A stretch of DNA of 64,000 nt. It comes from Mya arenaria. Lineage: Eukaryota > Mollusca > Bivalvia > Myida > Myidae. Of the stretch, positions 11,651-24,330 are shown in pieces. Positions within the stretch are counted from its first letter, which is position 1; each line of letters opens with the position of its first letter. The notes under the pieces were generated by a model. It made no database searches, was not told the DNA's origin, and saw only the letters and a list, made by a program, of their open reading frames with translations. Position numbers and translations under genes: made by a program. The stretch covers positions 15,487,571 to 15,551,570 of the forward strand of contig NC_069129.1 in assembly GCF_026914265.1 (NCBI RefSeq), read 5' to 3'.

Positions 11651-14109
11651 AACAGTCAATTGCAGCATGGGCCCCCAAGGTCCTGCTAATAGCGGGGACT
11701 TGACTTTCGGTCCAGCCAATCCCAGGTAAAATTCCCGCTCTGCACAGACAAACAGCTGGTAAAAGCCCTGTCAAATGAATTATGATCATTTCGTAACCGC
11801 TCATTGTTGGTCATTTTGTAACCATTGTGTTAGTCAATTTGTAACCGTTAAGAAATCGAATGGTCATATCTTAACCGTTGACTCCTATAATTATGAGGAA
11901 TTAATTTAATACCATTTGAATTTACAAAATAAGTTTACTGTAAGTATAAGACATAAAAATAACAACATAAACAAAGTTAAATCTAGTAGTTGTATTCCTT
12001 CTTTATTCCTAATAGTGTAGTGTAGTGAAAAAAAATAGGGTGGGTAGGTCGGAATATTTTTTATATTTTTTTATTATTTTTTTTTGATATATTATTGATT
12101 TCAGTAACTGTTGACTCAGAAAGTAAACAAAAATAAAAGTCATCAATTTTCAGGTTTATAAGTAGTTTTTAAACATGTTACATGCTTCAAAGGAAACATT
12201 CTTTATTTGTCTGGTTAAATACTTTTGACAATGATGGTTGGATTTCAACTAAGTTATGGTACACCACTCTGCTATTATTTGAGACTTTCCAGGAACGGTT
12301 TTACTTTTCTTTATGCACCCGTTTGCTTTCAATCACCCTCTGTAGAATACTAACCTCCCTGAAACATAATTACATGAAGAGTGGGACAGCAAATTTACCA
12401 TATAAGCCATCAGCCAAGGAAACCTCAATGCTGTCAAGAGGACCTGGGGGTTCAGGTTTGAAGAACAAGTAACATGCAGGTTTTATTGCCAAAATTGCAC
12501 ACTTAAGTCTGACATATCAATCCGAAAGTCAGTATCTGACACATTTGTATCTGACAAGAAAATATAGTTCAAGAATTGAAATATACCTGCCACACAAGCA
12601 CAAACGTAATTCACCTTAAGAGTTCGGACATTCTATAAATTCGGACATCCATTATTATTTTCAAAAATAATTTATTTTAGGTACCTAATTTTCGGACACC
12701 CAAAGGACATCGACTGAACTTTTACAGTTACTAAGTCTCACAGACAAAAATTATTGATCTTTATCGTTACAATGCCTGGCTAGATTACCTAACCGTATAC
12801 ATCACTGTGATAAGTTAGTTGGTTACTACCCATCCTAAACGATGTATTGCCTGGTGAAAAGGATGTGTGATATATTCAATGGAGGATTAAAGAAACAACA
12901 AGGGCAATGCAGAGATTAAGAAAACACAGACATGACATGTTTGTAAAACGATCTGCCAATTAACTTTGAAACTTGTATCACACTTTAAATATAGACTTTA
13001 TGAAGCAATAATCGTACAGTAATACTCATTGAAACATCAATCATGCCAAGAAATACCAGCCAATTTTTCCACTTTTCATTTCTACACAAGAGCCAATTTC
13101 AGCTACACATTAACCCCTAATTGACCGAGAATCTGACCATGTGTTTAATCATGTTTTCATATCTAGGGAGTTGCTGTAGTTTGGGTCAAGATTTGGAAGA
13201 ATGTATTTAATTTTGCCCAGAAAGACGTGAAGAAGTATCAAGTGTTAACTACAATTAATTAAAATTACAGAGTACTTAATTTAGTAAAACTTATTATTTA
13301 CTTATTCTTAAACAAAAATATGATGTTTTTAATGAGTAACATTATCATTTTAGACATATGACAGAAGTTAATGAAAATGGTATGCTTAACCAACCGTTTT
13401 ATTTGGAATGAAAATGTAACCTATATTACATTATATATGAATCTGGCCGTCTCGTAGGTCGAATTATATTTAAGGGCATGCTTTACTAAGCGTATGGATA
13501 TTGATTTTAAAATGTCAGATTTATTGGGTTCACATTTTTTAACAAAAACACACACTCTTATTGTTCATTTTTAAAGCTTTGTTGTTGTTTTTTTCACTGT
13601 AAAAAATATTGAGTTCGTAAGTATATACGTATACACCATGGAAAATGGGAAATACAAACGAAACTTGAAATATATCACATTGGCGAATCTGAATCTCCGA
13701 ATGTTAAATTTACTTCAATTTTGTTCATATTATCATGAACACATGAGGCGGTTAAAATGCATTTTCGTATAACTGATTGGGATTTGTTTTTGCAATGTTT
13801 CAATCTAAAAAAAAGCTTAGTTTTGTGTTCATCTGGCATTGTCTTCAAACCGTGACCTGTGAAAGAACATGTTTTGACCGACATAAACTCACAACAATGG
13901 TCGCTGTCCTTGAGTGACTCCTTTTCATTAAAATATTGACCCACCCCCACCCCAAATAATAACATGACTCAGAACGATCGTTACTGTAAATAGGTATTTA
14001 ACCCCACCGAACAGAACCGACTATGTTGGTCATTTAATATGTGTGCTCTTAAGTCTTAGTAATACAGGTGGTAATGCTGCAGCTATTGTTGTTGATACTA
14101 CCACTACTG

Positions 14110-14240
14110 CTTCTGCTATTGCCAATGTCAACACCACCGCCACAACACCACCGTCAGCACCACCACAACCACCACCACCACCACCGATGATGATGATGAT
14201 GATGATGATGATAATGATGATGATGATGATGATGATACCC
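14110..14240. repeat. Trinucleotide microsatellites (ACC/CCA)n and (GAT)n
   Basis: An interrupted CAC/CCA run is followed by an almost pure GAT run at about 14,186-14,237. The flanking open frames on both strands (poly-Met, poly-Ser, poly-Val) come from the repeat and are not genes. Confidence 0.9.
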
Positions 14241-14459
14241 CTAAAACTACTGCCGCTCCTGCTGAATTGTTGTTGTTGCCACTTCTACAACAACAGCTTC
14301 TACTATTCCTTCTACTAACTATCATATAACTTCTACTGATGCTGCTCATCTTGCGTTAATCAATTATATGTTGCTGTGAATGAAGGAACTAAGCTTTTTG
14401 TATCAATGCGAAGACCCTTCATTTATCTATTTATAATGAGCGCAAAGTACAATGAACCC

Positions 14460-14721
14460 TTAAAGGGACTGTACACCAGATTCGCACCAAAAAAGTTTTC
14501 TTCTGTAACGAATCTCAGGACAATTATCTAATGGACTGTGTTACGCTTTATCATAATTGTAAAAAAAAAGTACCAAAATGTAAAAAAAAACTGTGTCGGA
14601 GACCGGGTTCTTCAGTTAGTAAGTTTCAATGCATTGTACACATCGATGCCAAGTTTATGTCAGTTTTCGAAAATTTTCTCTTTTTTCCGCTATTTTATCA
14701 TACGGAGTATAGCCCCTTTAA
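14460..14721. repeat. MITE-like element with TTAAAGGG ends
   Basis: TTAAAGGGACTGTACACC at the left is mirrored by GGAGTATAGCCCCTTTAA at the right. Inside, GTGTCGGAGACCGGGTTC resembles the start of a tRNA-like B-box region, truncated. This is a 262-bp non-coding repeat of a kind I recall from bivalves. Confidence 0.55.
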
Positions 14722-14851
14722 GCAGATTTTCAACATCCACAGATAAACAACTCCCCGGTATCATTTTATTAAATATGCATGAGTCATAACATTTTGAGCC
14801 GGAAGTTGATAAGTTCGACTGGGGTTTGTGATTCTATTTGTTTCCAAAAAC

Positions 14852-14977
14852 TTCCTCACGCCGGCCAAATCCTAAGAGCCTCTTATAGAACAATACCGTA
14901 CTCAAGTTGTTAAATTAAACGACTTGATTACGGTATTGTTCTATAAGAGGCTATTAGGATTTGGCCGGCGTGAGGAA
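14852..14977. repeat. 126-bp near-perfect hairpin
   Basis: Arms 14,852-14,907 and 14,922-14,977 (56 bp each) pair with two mismatches around a 14-base loop. The tips are GC-rich (CTCACGCCGGCCAAATCC). This could be a tiny foldback element; a transcript would form a stable double-stranded stem. No target duplication was identified. Confidence 0.85.
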
Positions 14978-16920
14978 AATATTTAGCTGTCGGGGAACTA
15001 AGAAATACAGTTAGTACATTTGTACTTGATGTTTTCAATCTTTAAACATAATTAAACATAATAACAAGAGTGTGGTTTAGATAGTTAAATATTGTTATCA
15101 AGGAGATTGTTCATAAACAATATCAAAGATGTAATGCTTAGCTTAGTTAATTAATAATTATACTTTTTATAGTTAAGAAAATCATGTCAATACTTAATAA
15201 TAAACTATTATTGAATTTTTATTTTTATTTTTGACAAGTGTCGTAATAAACACAATGAGAAGAAGCGTTAAATCTAAGAACCATGCACTATAGAAAGATT
15301 TTTCCGAAAAATGACCAAAATTATTGCTCCCCTGAATTTCATGCTGGTCGTAATGGCCATTAAATGAAATGAATTAGCTGTAATAGCAGATAACTGATAA
15401 AAATTTCATGGAGAACCAAGTCAGTCCTTTAACCCTTAGCACAAAACCACTGAATGGAACATAATGCATATGCTGCTAAAATCCAGGTATATGCTGGCAT
15501 ACAGGGGTTTCCTTCTTAATCGAAAATTGGATAGGATTTCTTGGCATGAAAACAATAAAGTCAACACATTCAATGATACAGGTAACTATTAAATGTGATG
15601 AATTAAAGTTATAAATGCAATACTCAAGTTACAATAAAAAAACACCAGACACATTAATCCTGAATAACAATCTCCATGAGATCCTTGTGGGTATAACTGA
15701 GTTATGTGACGTCACACAATGGGACTGTTTGATCTGAAGCCGATAAAAGGTGTTTATTCATTTCAATGCATGTATAAAATGGTGTTGAATGGGATTTTAA
15801 CTATCTTGATGAAGGAGCTACAGTGACTTATAGGCGTAATAACCATTGATAACTACGGATAAATTAATAAGTGGTAAAATGCAGACATGAAGAAAAAAGG
15901 CAGGTTTACCATACATGTAAATAAAATGTAAAAATGGTTATTTTCTATGAATTCGTAGAGCGAAAAATTAATTATTTTAAGGTGTCCGAACTCTAAGGTG
16001 AAGTACGGTAAATACATTCAAAAAATCCAACTCTAATATTGTCAACTTTACGTACATACATTTCGTAACAAATGCTTTTCGTACCCAAATCACATTCTTT
16101 TCAGGGAAAAAAAGGTTAGGGTCGGCGGGAAAAAATAGGGTCGGTCGGGTAACCTGAAACAGACCTATTTTTTTTATTTGGCCTAACTAATAATTTAAGG
16201 TTGTTTTTTGTCGGTTTCTGATATAAAGTATGCAGAATATGAATCAATTGAGAAAAAAACAGAACAAAATTTTGTTCGTTTTAAACAATTCAAACAAATA
16301 TAGTCAATGAAATAGGTCGAGAATGATCATTTGTGTAAATGTAATTTTACTCAAAAATACATCACGATCAGTCTTTAATTATTGTTTATAAGTAAGCAAA
16401 ATGTAAGAAAATAATTAACATATTTTGGTAGTATAACAAATCATTTCTAATTTAGCATGATATATATATATCTAATAACTATTGAGTAACATAAATTATT
16501 GGCTTGTTACTAGTGAGAATTTGAGTAATGTCTCCCAATTGGTGTCTTGGTTGCTGTGCCATATACATCCAGGTTCGAACAATACACTTAACGAGGTGCT
16601 AAGTGTACTATTTATCACCTTGTTAACTGGTGGTTATTATATGAGCAATTGATTACTTGACGGTTACGAATTGACTAACAGAATGGTTACCAAATAACCA
16701 AGATCAGCAGTTACGAAATGGTAAGGTTACGAAATGACCAGATCCCCGTCAAATGCCCCTGGGGACATCCTAGGTTAGGCCCATTCCCTGTTATCAGCGC
16801 AAAAACAATAACACCGCATTCACTCAGCACTGCCGGTCAACCTGGAAGGTAAAAACATGGCCAATTTCCCCTGCTATCCCCGATAACAAGACCTGGGCGC
16901 CATTGTTACAATTGACTGGT

Positions 16921-19484
16921 GCATAACTGTGGCAGAATAAGGGAAATATTTTATTGTTGCATTTATTATCAAATATGAGAATTTAAGACACATGCAAAAA
17001 GCCACAATACGAATTGGTGATAGTGTTGACAGTTCGTTCTGTTCTGCTATTCAAAGGTGATGAGAATGACTAATGACATGACATTGACAAACAAAATGTA
17101 AGGCATTTGTATCCTTTCGTCTTTTATTTATTAAAATCTGAGATGTTAAGGGAGCAAATCACTTTTTAGATTGGAACATACCAAATAATAATAAGCGACG
17201 ATGTAGTGGTAAACCAAGTTTGCTAGAAATCAATCGAGTTTCTCCAAAATACAAGCAAAAATTACACCGGATGTTGATACTAGTGATTTAGTTTCGGATG
17301 AACAAAATCCGGATAAATCATTTGCTTTACATCCAAAGGGTGGACGATTTATACAACTGTACAAAAGTCATAAAAATAAACGAAAAAACGTTGAATATGT
17401 ATTTTAAACACTAACCAAGTTACCATATTCTTTCCGTAAGAGATAAACGCCATACTGCATAATTGCACGGAGATGGTACCACGGAGATACCCGAAAATTT
17501 CCGTTATATTTCGGAAAGTTAAATTTCTGTAATTATACTTGAAAATTTGGATGCTGATGGTACACGAAATATCGAATTTCCTCATTTCTGTTTTTATGGA
17601 ATGAAACTCCGGGATAATATACAATGAGCTTTAAATAAAGTAAAACAAATAAAAAATGCTTAGTATATAGCTATTTTTGACAAAAATTATGATTTTTTCC
17701 CTGGTCGCCTTAATAGCTATTTTTATGGATACACAAATATACTAACACAAAAGTTTAAGAATATTTTTTTTGATATTAAAAGAGAATAATATTTAAAACA
17801 ATGAAATGATCTCGTAAATAAACATTCAAGCTTATCAACTTACTGTCAATGGACATTTTTATTGACATTTGATACATCAAATCTTGACTGAAAATATTAA
17901 GGAGACCAATTTTTGTCGCCTTAATCCAGCGGTCCCCATAATGCCTAGATTAAAATATATATGGTCACCTTAATATCTGTAGTATATATATATATAAGGG
18001 TTATTTATCAAGCACTGTTATAGGTACCGCCTTGGAACGGTCAGTAAAATGTAAATTTACTGGGGGTTTAAACCAGTTTATGTGCATAAACCTGCTTTGA
18101 TTATCGCTGTACATTACAGGAAATCAATCATATGCGCTGTATATCTTGTCGAATTTGGTAATTGTGTTACTTTTATTTTGCTAGTATATCATTCTAACAA
18201 TGAACCGCGTCTCCCAAAAAAAAATACTGTATTTTATCAGAAATCCTGTCATCGAAGTGGGTAGTGGATTTCGGATAGTTTCTCGACTTTTCTTTTCCAT
18301 TTGGATTTTATCGAAATTAATTGAATAATTTTGAGTGAAGCGGGTTTTGTTGTTAAAGAATATGTTAAACACATTTGTTTTATGTACCAAACAATGCCAT
18401 TCACTACCTTTATCCATGTTTAATTTTACAGCCATGATGCTAGCCTGTACTACATTGCAACGCAGAACCACAAGGCTGCAGGGTGGAATGTTGCAAAATT
18501 ATTGTAACACTGAATAATCATATTATGCACCGGTGATGTTACCAAGATTTTGCATTTAATTTAGAACCATGACAGATGCATGTATATGAGAAAATGCACT
18601 TGCTCAAATCAGCTATTCCGGCAAATGAATAACTTATATAGAATAATAATTTTAATGAATAGCTGGTTAAAAATGATCACTTCTGTTGTTCTGGTTTAAC
18701 AATGTTTGATCTGTGTGTGATATAAAAAGTTCACTGAAATCTAATGTACTGTTTTTATTTTACTTAAATGTCTAAGTGTGGTTTTTATTTTACTAAAATT
18801 ATATGTTCTGTAGTTGTTTCTCTGAAATATGTATTTTCGATTACTATTTTACTGTCAGTGCTCCTGTCTGCTCATTGAATTGTCTTGTTGTTTTTTTAAG
18901 TTAAAAGTTTTTGATCCTGGATTTGGAATATATATTTATGTGTATGTGGTTCATAGTACCAATTTAAAAAAAATCCCTCATATTCATAATACGTAGTTTT
19001 GCTTCTTTTTGAAATTTTGATTAAATATATTTACATGAATTACAACTGTAATCACGATAATGCATTTCAATGTTTTCATGCTGTGCTTATAATAAACTCG
19101 TGTTCATATACCTTTTATTTTAGTTCTAAGTAACAATCAATTTTCACTTAAAAAGACTGTGTTGCCAAAGTTCTTTGATACAAGTTCCATTTAAAGTGTT
19201 TGTTTTTTGTTTATTTATTATTTGTTTAGAATTCATTTCCAATCGGTTTTATTAATAAATGCATTGGCTATGCATGTTTTTTTTATATGATTTAATGATA
19301 TCATGAAAAGTGTCAACGCTAAATGGCCCTATGCCAATAAACAAACACAAAGGAAAAAGCTTCTCTGACACCAGTGTTATAAACAGGAGATGCACAGAAG
19401 GGGATTATCCTGCCCAACATTCTTTAAACTAGGCCTTTAAATTTATCAATTGCTCTTTCCACATTAATTATTACAGCTGCAATA
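16921..19484. other. Non-coding, nothing recognised
   Basis: AT-rich DNA with short TA runs (for example near 17,985) and scattered short open frames of biased composition. I see no gene, RNA or repeat structure that I can support. Confidence 0.4.
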
Positions 19485-20640
19485 CTTTGGACCCTTTTTC
19501 CTTCAATGTCAGTAATTTTGGCAGGTATTTCATCCTAGCACGTTATATGGCTCTCAGGAAAACGACATATATTCTGACAAGGCCCTAACCTGGGTACATT
19601 AGGTATTTAAACAACCTATACACACGGAATGTAATGGGTGTTATTCTGTACACGGCCTTGACCTGGGTACATCATGAACTTAAAGAACCTCTAAACAGAG
19701 AAATTAAAGGGGTGTAATTTTGTAAAAGGCCCCGACCTTGGTACATCAGGTACTTAATCAACCTGTGAACAGTGAAGATATTTGATGTAAAAAAGAGGAG
19801 AGGTAAACCTGACGAACAACTGTTGATATTGCCTAAATAATCCATATACACCAGCGGCGTTAAACCAAACTAGCTATTTGTTTCCCAATGTCAATATCAA
19901 ATATATTATAATGATGTTTATCAAACACTTATTTCATTAAACAAATAATCAGAGAGCAATTCCTTTCTATTCTTAGTAAGCGTTACGCTCAAAACCAACC
20001 CTTGATAGGAAAGTGGCTGTGAGCTGACAATAGCATATATGAAACCTCACCTTTTATAGTAAAGCGTTTGTGAAGTTTTCAATGAAATATATGAAACCTC
20101 ATTATGTATAGGCAAGTGGCTGTGAGGTAAACACTGACATATATACGGAACATAAACTTTCCTTGGCAAGTTAATGTAAGGTGAAAAATTAGAGACATAA
20201 AACGTCACCTTTTCTAGAAAAGCAGCTCTGATGTGAATATTAGCCAATACTTAACTCTACCATTTCTAGGCAAGCAGCTGTGATGTGAACAAAAAACAAT
20301 ACTTAACTCTACCACTTCTAAGCAAGCAGCTGTGATGTGAACAATAGCCAATACTAAACTTTACCATTTCTAAGCAAGCAGCTGTGATGTGAACAATAAA
20401 GGATATAGCTGGGCAGTAAACAAACAAATCAATGAAACCTCACCATTTCTAGGCAAGTGACTGAAGGTTGAACAATGTTCTTTTCGAGGAGGATACCACA
20501 CATTCTACAATAGAATGAAGAAATTTATTGAATGAACAGTTTAGAACCAATCTACATCTTATCGAAACCGATTGATGGGGCCTACTTGATGTCACCCGCT
20601 TAATGAAATGGTCAAAATACAGCGATTATATTCGATTTAG
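19485..20640 (-). pseudogene. Decayed partial copy of the Tudor/CS gene (exon at 31.4 kb and exon at 34.8 kb)
   Basis: 19,485-19,625 aligns along the plus strand with the exon at 31,411-31,542: AGCTGCAATA, then CAGGAAAACGACATATATTC versus CAGGAACGAGACGATCTTTT, then CAAGGCC and CTGGGTACAT. The acceptor-side end of that exon is repeated three times at 19,573-19,800 with a ~73-bp period. 20,425-20,560 matches intronic sequence at 34,512-34,645 (CCTCACCATTTCTAGGCAAG, CACATTCTACAATAGAATGA). Near 20,593 GTCACCCGCTTAATGAAATG resembles the donor end of the exon at 34,825. The order is collinear with the gene. All parts are too degraded to encode protein. Confidence 0.5.
20226..20400. repeat. Short tandem repeat, ~55-bp units
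   Basis: Units of the form AAGCAGCTGTGATGTGAACA followed by CAATACTTAACTCTACCA-like sequence recur about four times, with older diverged units upstream from 19,990. Confidence 0.7.
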
Positions 20641-20759
20641 CTGAAATAAATGAAACGAAAATTTAGAACTGATGTAATCGGGTAAGCGTGAATGTATTAA
20701 TCATGAGCACTCGCCTGAGAGAAAATAGTTTCTTTCTAACATTTGTTTACAACTTTTAA

Positions 20760-21145
20760 CTGCTTTCCCATAAATAGTGGTACTCGCTCATGTTTTGGCA
20801 CCATTTTGTTCCCCGGTAATGCATCTAAAAACAAGTAGATTATAACTGTTCTACTCTTTGATACCGAATTGCAGAAAACAATACCCTTAGAATACAAAAC
20901 AGTTGAAGAGGGGTGCTTACCAACGCTGGTCCAGTCAAGATTTAGAAAAGTGACAATAAAACCTTTTGCTAACTCGTGTTACTTACGCTAAGTATTCAAA
21001 ATCGTGGACTTGAAACATAAAATATCTGATCGTAAACACCATTTGTTGAATGATCTTAGTTTCATCACTCCTTATGATTTGCCAAACTTTATTTCGTCAT
21101 AAAAAGTGCAATTTGCAAAAACATGAGCGAGTCTCTTAAAGGCGT
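20760..21145. repeat. MITE-like repeat, copy 2, with inverted ends
   Basis: ACTCGCTCATGTTTT at 20,781 is mirrored by AAAACATGAGCGAGTCTC at about 21,118-21,136. The interior aligns with 400-720. No coding capacity; the 60-codon minus frame here is incidental. Confidence 0.6.
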
Positions 21146-22248
21146 ATCTTTGTTGCTTGAATAAAGCTTCTATGTTGACATTGTACATGCATTCGATAGA
21201 TATACCTTCTACATAGACATGTTTTATAAGCTTAACCTTTCTTGTCGCCTTCAAAATCGATATTCATAATTTACAGAATAGTTTATCAGAATAGATCAAT
21301 TAACTAAATGAATGAGGCTATCTTTGGGTGTTTGTTTGAAGATATATGCCGCATGCCGTCTGTATGCCAAAATAATAGTTATGGATTCACTTAAAGGATA
21401 GATATATAAATTAGAAAAAGGTATGTTTTATTGTGTATCAATTGTTTAATTATTTTTGTTATTTTTAAGTCTTGTAGCGCGTTACAGAAACTGCTTTACT
21501 GTTACGACATATTTTTGAACACTTTTAAGCAATATATCGTGTTAGCATTCAATTAACCATTTAACAGAATGTTTTAATAACATTTTAAATGTGAGCAACA
21601 TTGTTACGAATTAATTAACATTAAGCTTCAAACTTCCAGACCCGGTATTTATAAAACAGCGTATGATACTTAAGTTAAGTATCATACTGCTCATATGATA
21701 TAATAACTTAAAAAATACTTAATCACTTTATTTTTTATGTATATATATATTTATGTATCACGTTGAACTGTTCTTTAAAATGAACAACTCAGCCAATCGA
21801 TTTAAGTTAGGAACTCACTCAAGATGTGATATGAATACCGGCCCCGACCTCTTGCATTGTGGTCATAAGGCCACAACAAATTGATCATTTGTTCGTCGGA
21901 CTTGCCGCACCTAAAATCCGGAAAACGAAAAAAACAATAAAAAAACTTTTTTTTTTTTGCGCCCGCACCTACTTTTTGGCCGCGCATATTATTTTTTTGT
22001 TTACTGCTGAATTTCCTCTATTTTCTGAACTTCTTTTACATAGAATTTAAACCTGCAACGTCGACTTCGTCTTTTTTTGAAGGTATTTCCAAGCTTTACA
22101 TTCTTCGCGAGCAAAATTTCCTCGTGTCAGGACAAAATCAGGTCCGGGTAACCGCAAAACAGCCTATTTGTTGACAGTCTTTTTTGTCGGGAATATTTTG
22201 CAGGACGACCTGTTGTTATTTATTTCCGGTATTAATTTTCAGGTTACT
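21146..22248. other. Non-coding, nothing recognised
   Basis: AT-rich sequence with a small palindrome around 21,660-21,690 (ATACTTAAGTTAAGTAT). No gene supported. Confidence 0.35.
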
Positions 22249-22364
22249 GGTTACACACCACCATTGTTATTCCCTATATAATTCAATGTAAAGTTATAAT
22301 TTTTAGACAACATTTAAAGGCATTTTGAGCGAATGCAGGCTATGATAACCACATATATTCTTAA
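22249..22364 (+). repeat. 116-bp direct repeat, left copy
   Basis: Starts GGTTACACACCACCATTG and ends ATATATTCTTAA. It is nearly identical to 24,215-24,330 (two or three differences). It begins 356 bp before the triplicated 500-bp unit. Confidence 0.9.
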
Positions 22365-22720
22365 AGTACAAGCTTTAAATTACCTTTTAAGCCAATAAAA
22401 AAGGGGGGTCAAGTTATTCCTAAGAAAAATCACTCCACTTGAAAAACAAACTCTAAAAATTGCACCGTCCGCCATGACAGTTCTTCCAAAATGACCTTTA
22501 ACTATAGGGCAGCGGTTTATGCTTAAATCTCTACTCTAAATGATAAATCAAGCAAGAATAGATACTTAAGGTATAAAAGTTTCAGGAATAATGATAGTTT
22601 TGATTTACAGTGTATTGAGCATGTGAAAACATGTCTATCAATCATAAGAACATTTTTTTTTATTGAGAATTTTCCACACAACGGAAGTACATATGACGTA
22701 ATGGTGACGTCATTCCTATA

Positions 22721-24214
22721 ACTAAACCCGTCCCTGCATTTTTATGAAAAACACTTTCGATTAGTCCTTCATACATAAATACACCCAAAGCTAGCTCAAT
22801 CTGATAGTCTGTGTCAGGTTTTCCAGTTTCACTGCCTGTCACCCAAGTGCCTGTGCGTCTGTATTTTCTAAGGCGTTTTGGCCCAAAATGCCATACTTTG
22901 AGGTTATTCAACTGAACCTTGACTCAAATGGCATTATAGGCATCAAATGGGGCAGTTCTACACATCTTTGCACACATTTCAAGTTCTCGCAGTCAAATTT
23001 TCACCAAATTTGGACATTTTCAGTGCTCGTAAGATTGCAGACGACTCATTTTTAAAAAAAAAAAAAAGGCGAAAGTTGTGAAAACCAGGAAATAGCATAT
23101 TTTGATCAACCGGACAAGATAAATGCATTTAATTGTGAAAATTTTCCAGAAATAGTGAAGTGCAATACATTTCTTACCAAAAATAACACTTTTTAAACAA
23201 AGCAGTTTGGTCCCTTTTAACTAAACCCGTCCCGGCATTTTTTTATGAAAAACGCTTTCGATTAGTCCTTCATACATAAATACACCCAAAGCTAGCTCAA
23301 TCTGATAGTCTGTGTCAGGTTTTCCAGTTTCACTGCCTGTCACCCAAGTGCCTGTGCGTCTGTATTTTCTAAGGCGTTTTGGCCCAAAATGCCATATTTT
23401 GAGGTTATTCAACTGAACCTTGACTCAAATGGCATTATAAGCATCAAATGGGGCAGTTCAACACATCTTTGCACACATTTCAAGTTCTCGCAGTCAAATT
23501 TTCACCACATTTGGACATTTTCAGTGCTCGTAAGATTGCAGACGACTCATTTTTTTAAAAAAAAATAGGCGAAAGTTCTGAAAACCAGGAAATAGCATAT
23601 TTTGATCAACCGGACAAGATAAATGCATTTAATTGTGAAAATTTTCCAGAAATAGTGAAATGCAATACATTTCTTACCAAAAATAACACTTTTTAAACAA
23701 AGCAGTTTGGTCCCTTTTAACTAAACCCGTCCCTGCATTTTTTATGAAAAACACTTTCGATTAGTCCTTCATACATAAATACAACCAAAGCTAGCTCAAT
23801 CTGATAGTCTGTGTCAGGTTTTCCAGTTTCACTGCCTGTCACCCAAGGGCCTGTGCGTCTGTATTTTCTAAGGCGTTTTGGCCCAAAATGCCATACTTTG
23901 AGGTAATTCAACTGAACCTTGACTCAAATGGCATTATAAGCATCAAATGGGGGCAGTTCTACACATCTTTGCACACATTTCAAGTTCTCGCAGTCAAATT
24001 TTCACCAAATTTGGACATTTTCAGTGCTCGTAAGATTGCAGACGACTCATTTAAAAAAAATAGGCGAAAGTTGTGAAAACCAGGAAATAGCATATTTTGA
24101 TCAACCGGACAAGATAAATGCATTTAATTGTGAAAATTTTCCAGAAATAGTGAAATGCAATACATTTCTTACCAAAAATAACACTTTTCAAACAAAGCAG
24201 TTTGGTCCCTTTTA
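22721..24214. repeat. Three tandem ~500-bp units
   Basis: Units start with ACTAAACCCGTCCC at 22,721, 23,220 and 23,720 (499, 500 and 495 bp). They differ by a few substitutions and by the length of an A run. Each carries the same ~60-codon minus-strand open frame (HFGPKRLRKYRRTG). The nucleotide identity is so high that this openness says nothing about selection. I do not recognise the peptide. Confidence 0.9.
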
Positions 24215-24330
24215 GGTTACACACCACCATTGTTATTCCCTATATAATTCAATGTAAAGTTATAATTTTTAGACAACATTTAAAGGCATTTCAAGCGAAT
24301 GCAGGCTATGATAACCACATATATTCTTAA
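24215..24330 (+). repeat. 116-bp direct repeat, right copy
   Basis: Abuts the third 500-bp unit directly. It ends at CTTAA, after which both copies diverge abruptly (AGTACA versus TATAAA). Confidence 0.9.

Larger units (their letters stand above)
12606..16013. repeat. Inner inverted-repeat pair nested in the 5.27-kb element
   Basis: TTCACCTTAAGAGTTCGGAC at 12,610 is mirrored by GTGTCCGAACTCTAAGGTGA ending near 16,002. The left arm repeats its TTCGGACA core three times over ~90 bp. The pair is nested symmetrically inside the outer arms. Coordinates of the outer limits are approximate. Confidence 0.5.
11651..16920. mobile_element. 5.27-kb long-terminal-inverted-repeat element
   Basis: The left end (AACAGTCAATTGCAGCATGG, 11,651) and the right end read in reverse (ACCAGTCAATTGTAACAATG, to 16,920) start a diverged inverted repeat of roughly 250 bp per arm. 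Each arm carries several short tandem units of the type TCATTTCGTAACCG (11,791-11,880) or the reverse GGTTACGAAATGACC (16,657-16,745). No transposase is visible between the arms. The interior holds another inverted pair, a MITE, a microsatellite and a hairpin. This is most simply a non-autonomous foldback-type element that accumulated insertions. Confidence 0.6.

Noticed and set aside
14043..14349. Poly-Met, poly-Ser and poly-Val frames on both strands
   Set aside because: Products of trinucleotide microsatellites without other coding features. The same holds for 41,378-41,730.
17349..17624. 91-codon minus frame
   Set aside because: Ile/Phe/Tyr-rich composition typical of AT-rich non-coding DNA, with no motif.
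22660..23911. Conserved ~60-codon frame in the three 500-bp units
   Set aside because: Units are nearly identical in DNA, so conservation of the peptide is expected without selection. No domain or splice context recognised.
22249..24330. LTR retrotransposon
   Set aside because: Direct repeats are only 116 bp, there is no coding region, and no primer-binding or polypurine site was recognised. Kept as an unexplained direct-repeat structure.
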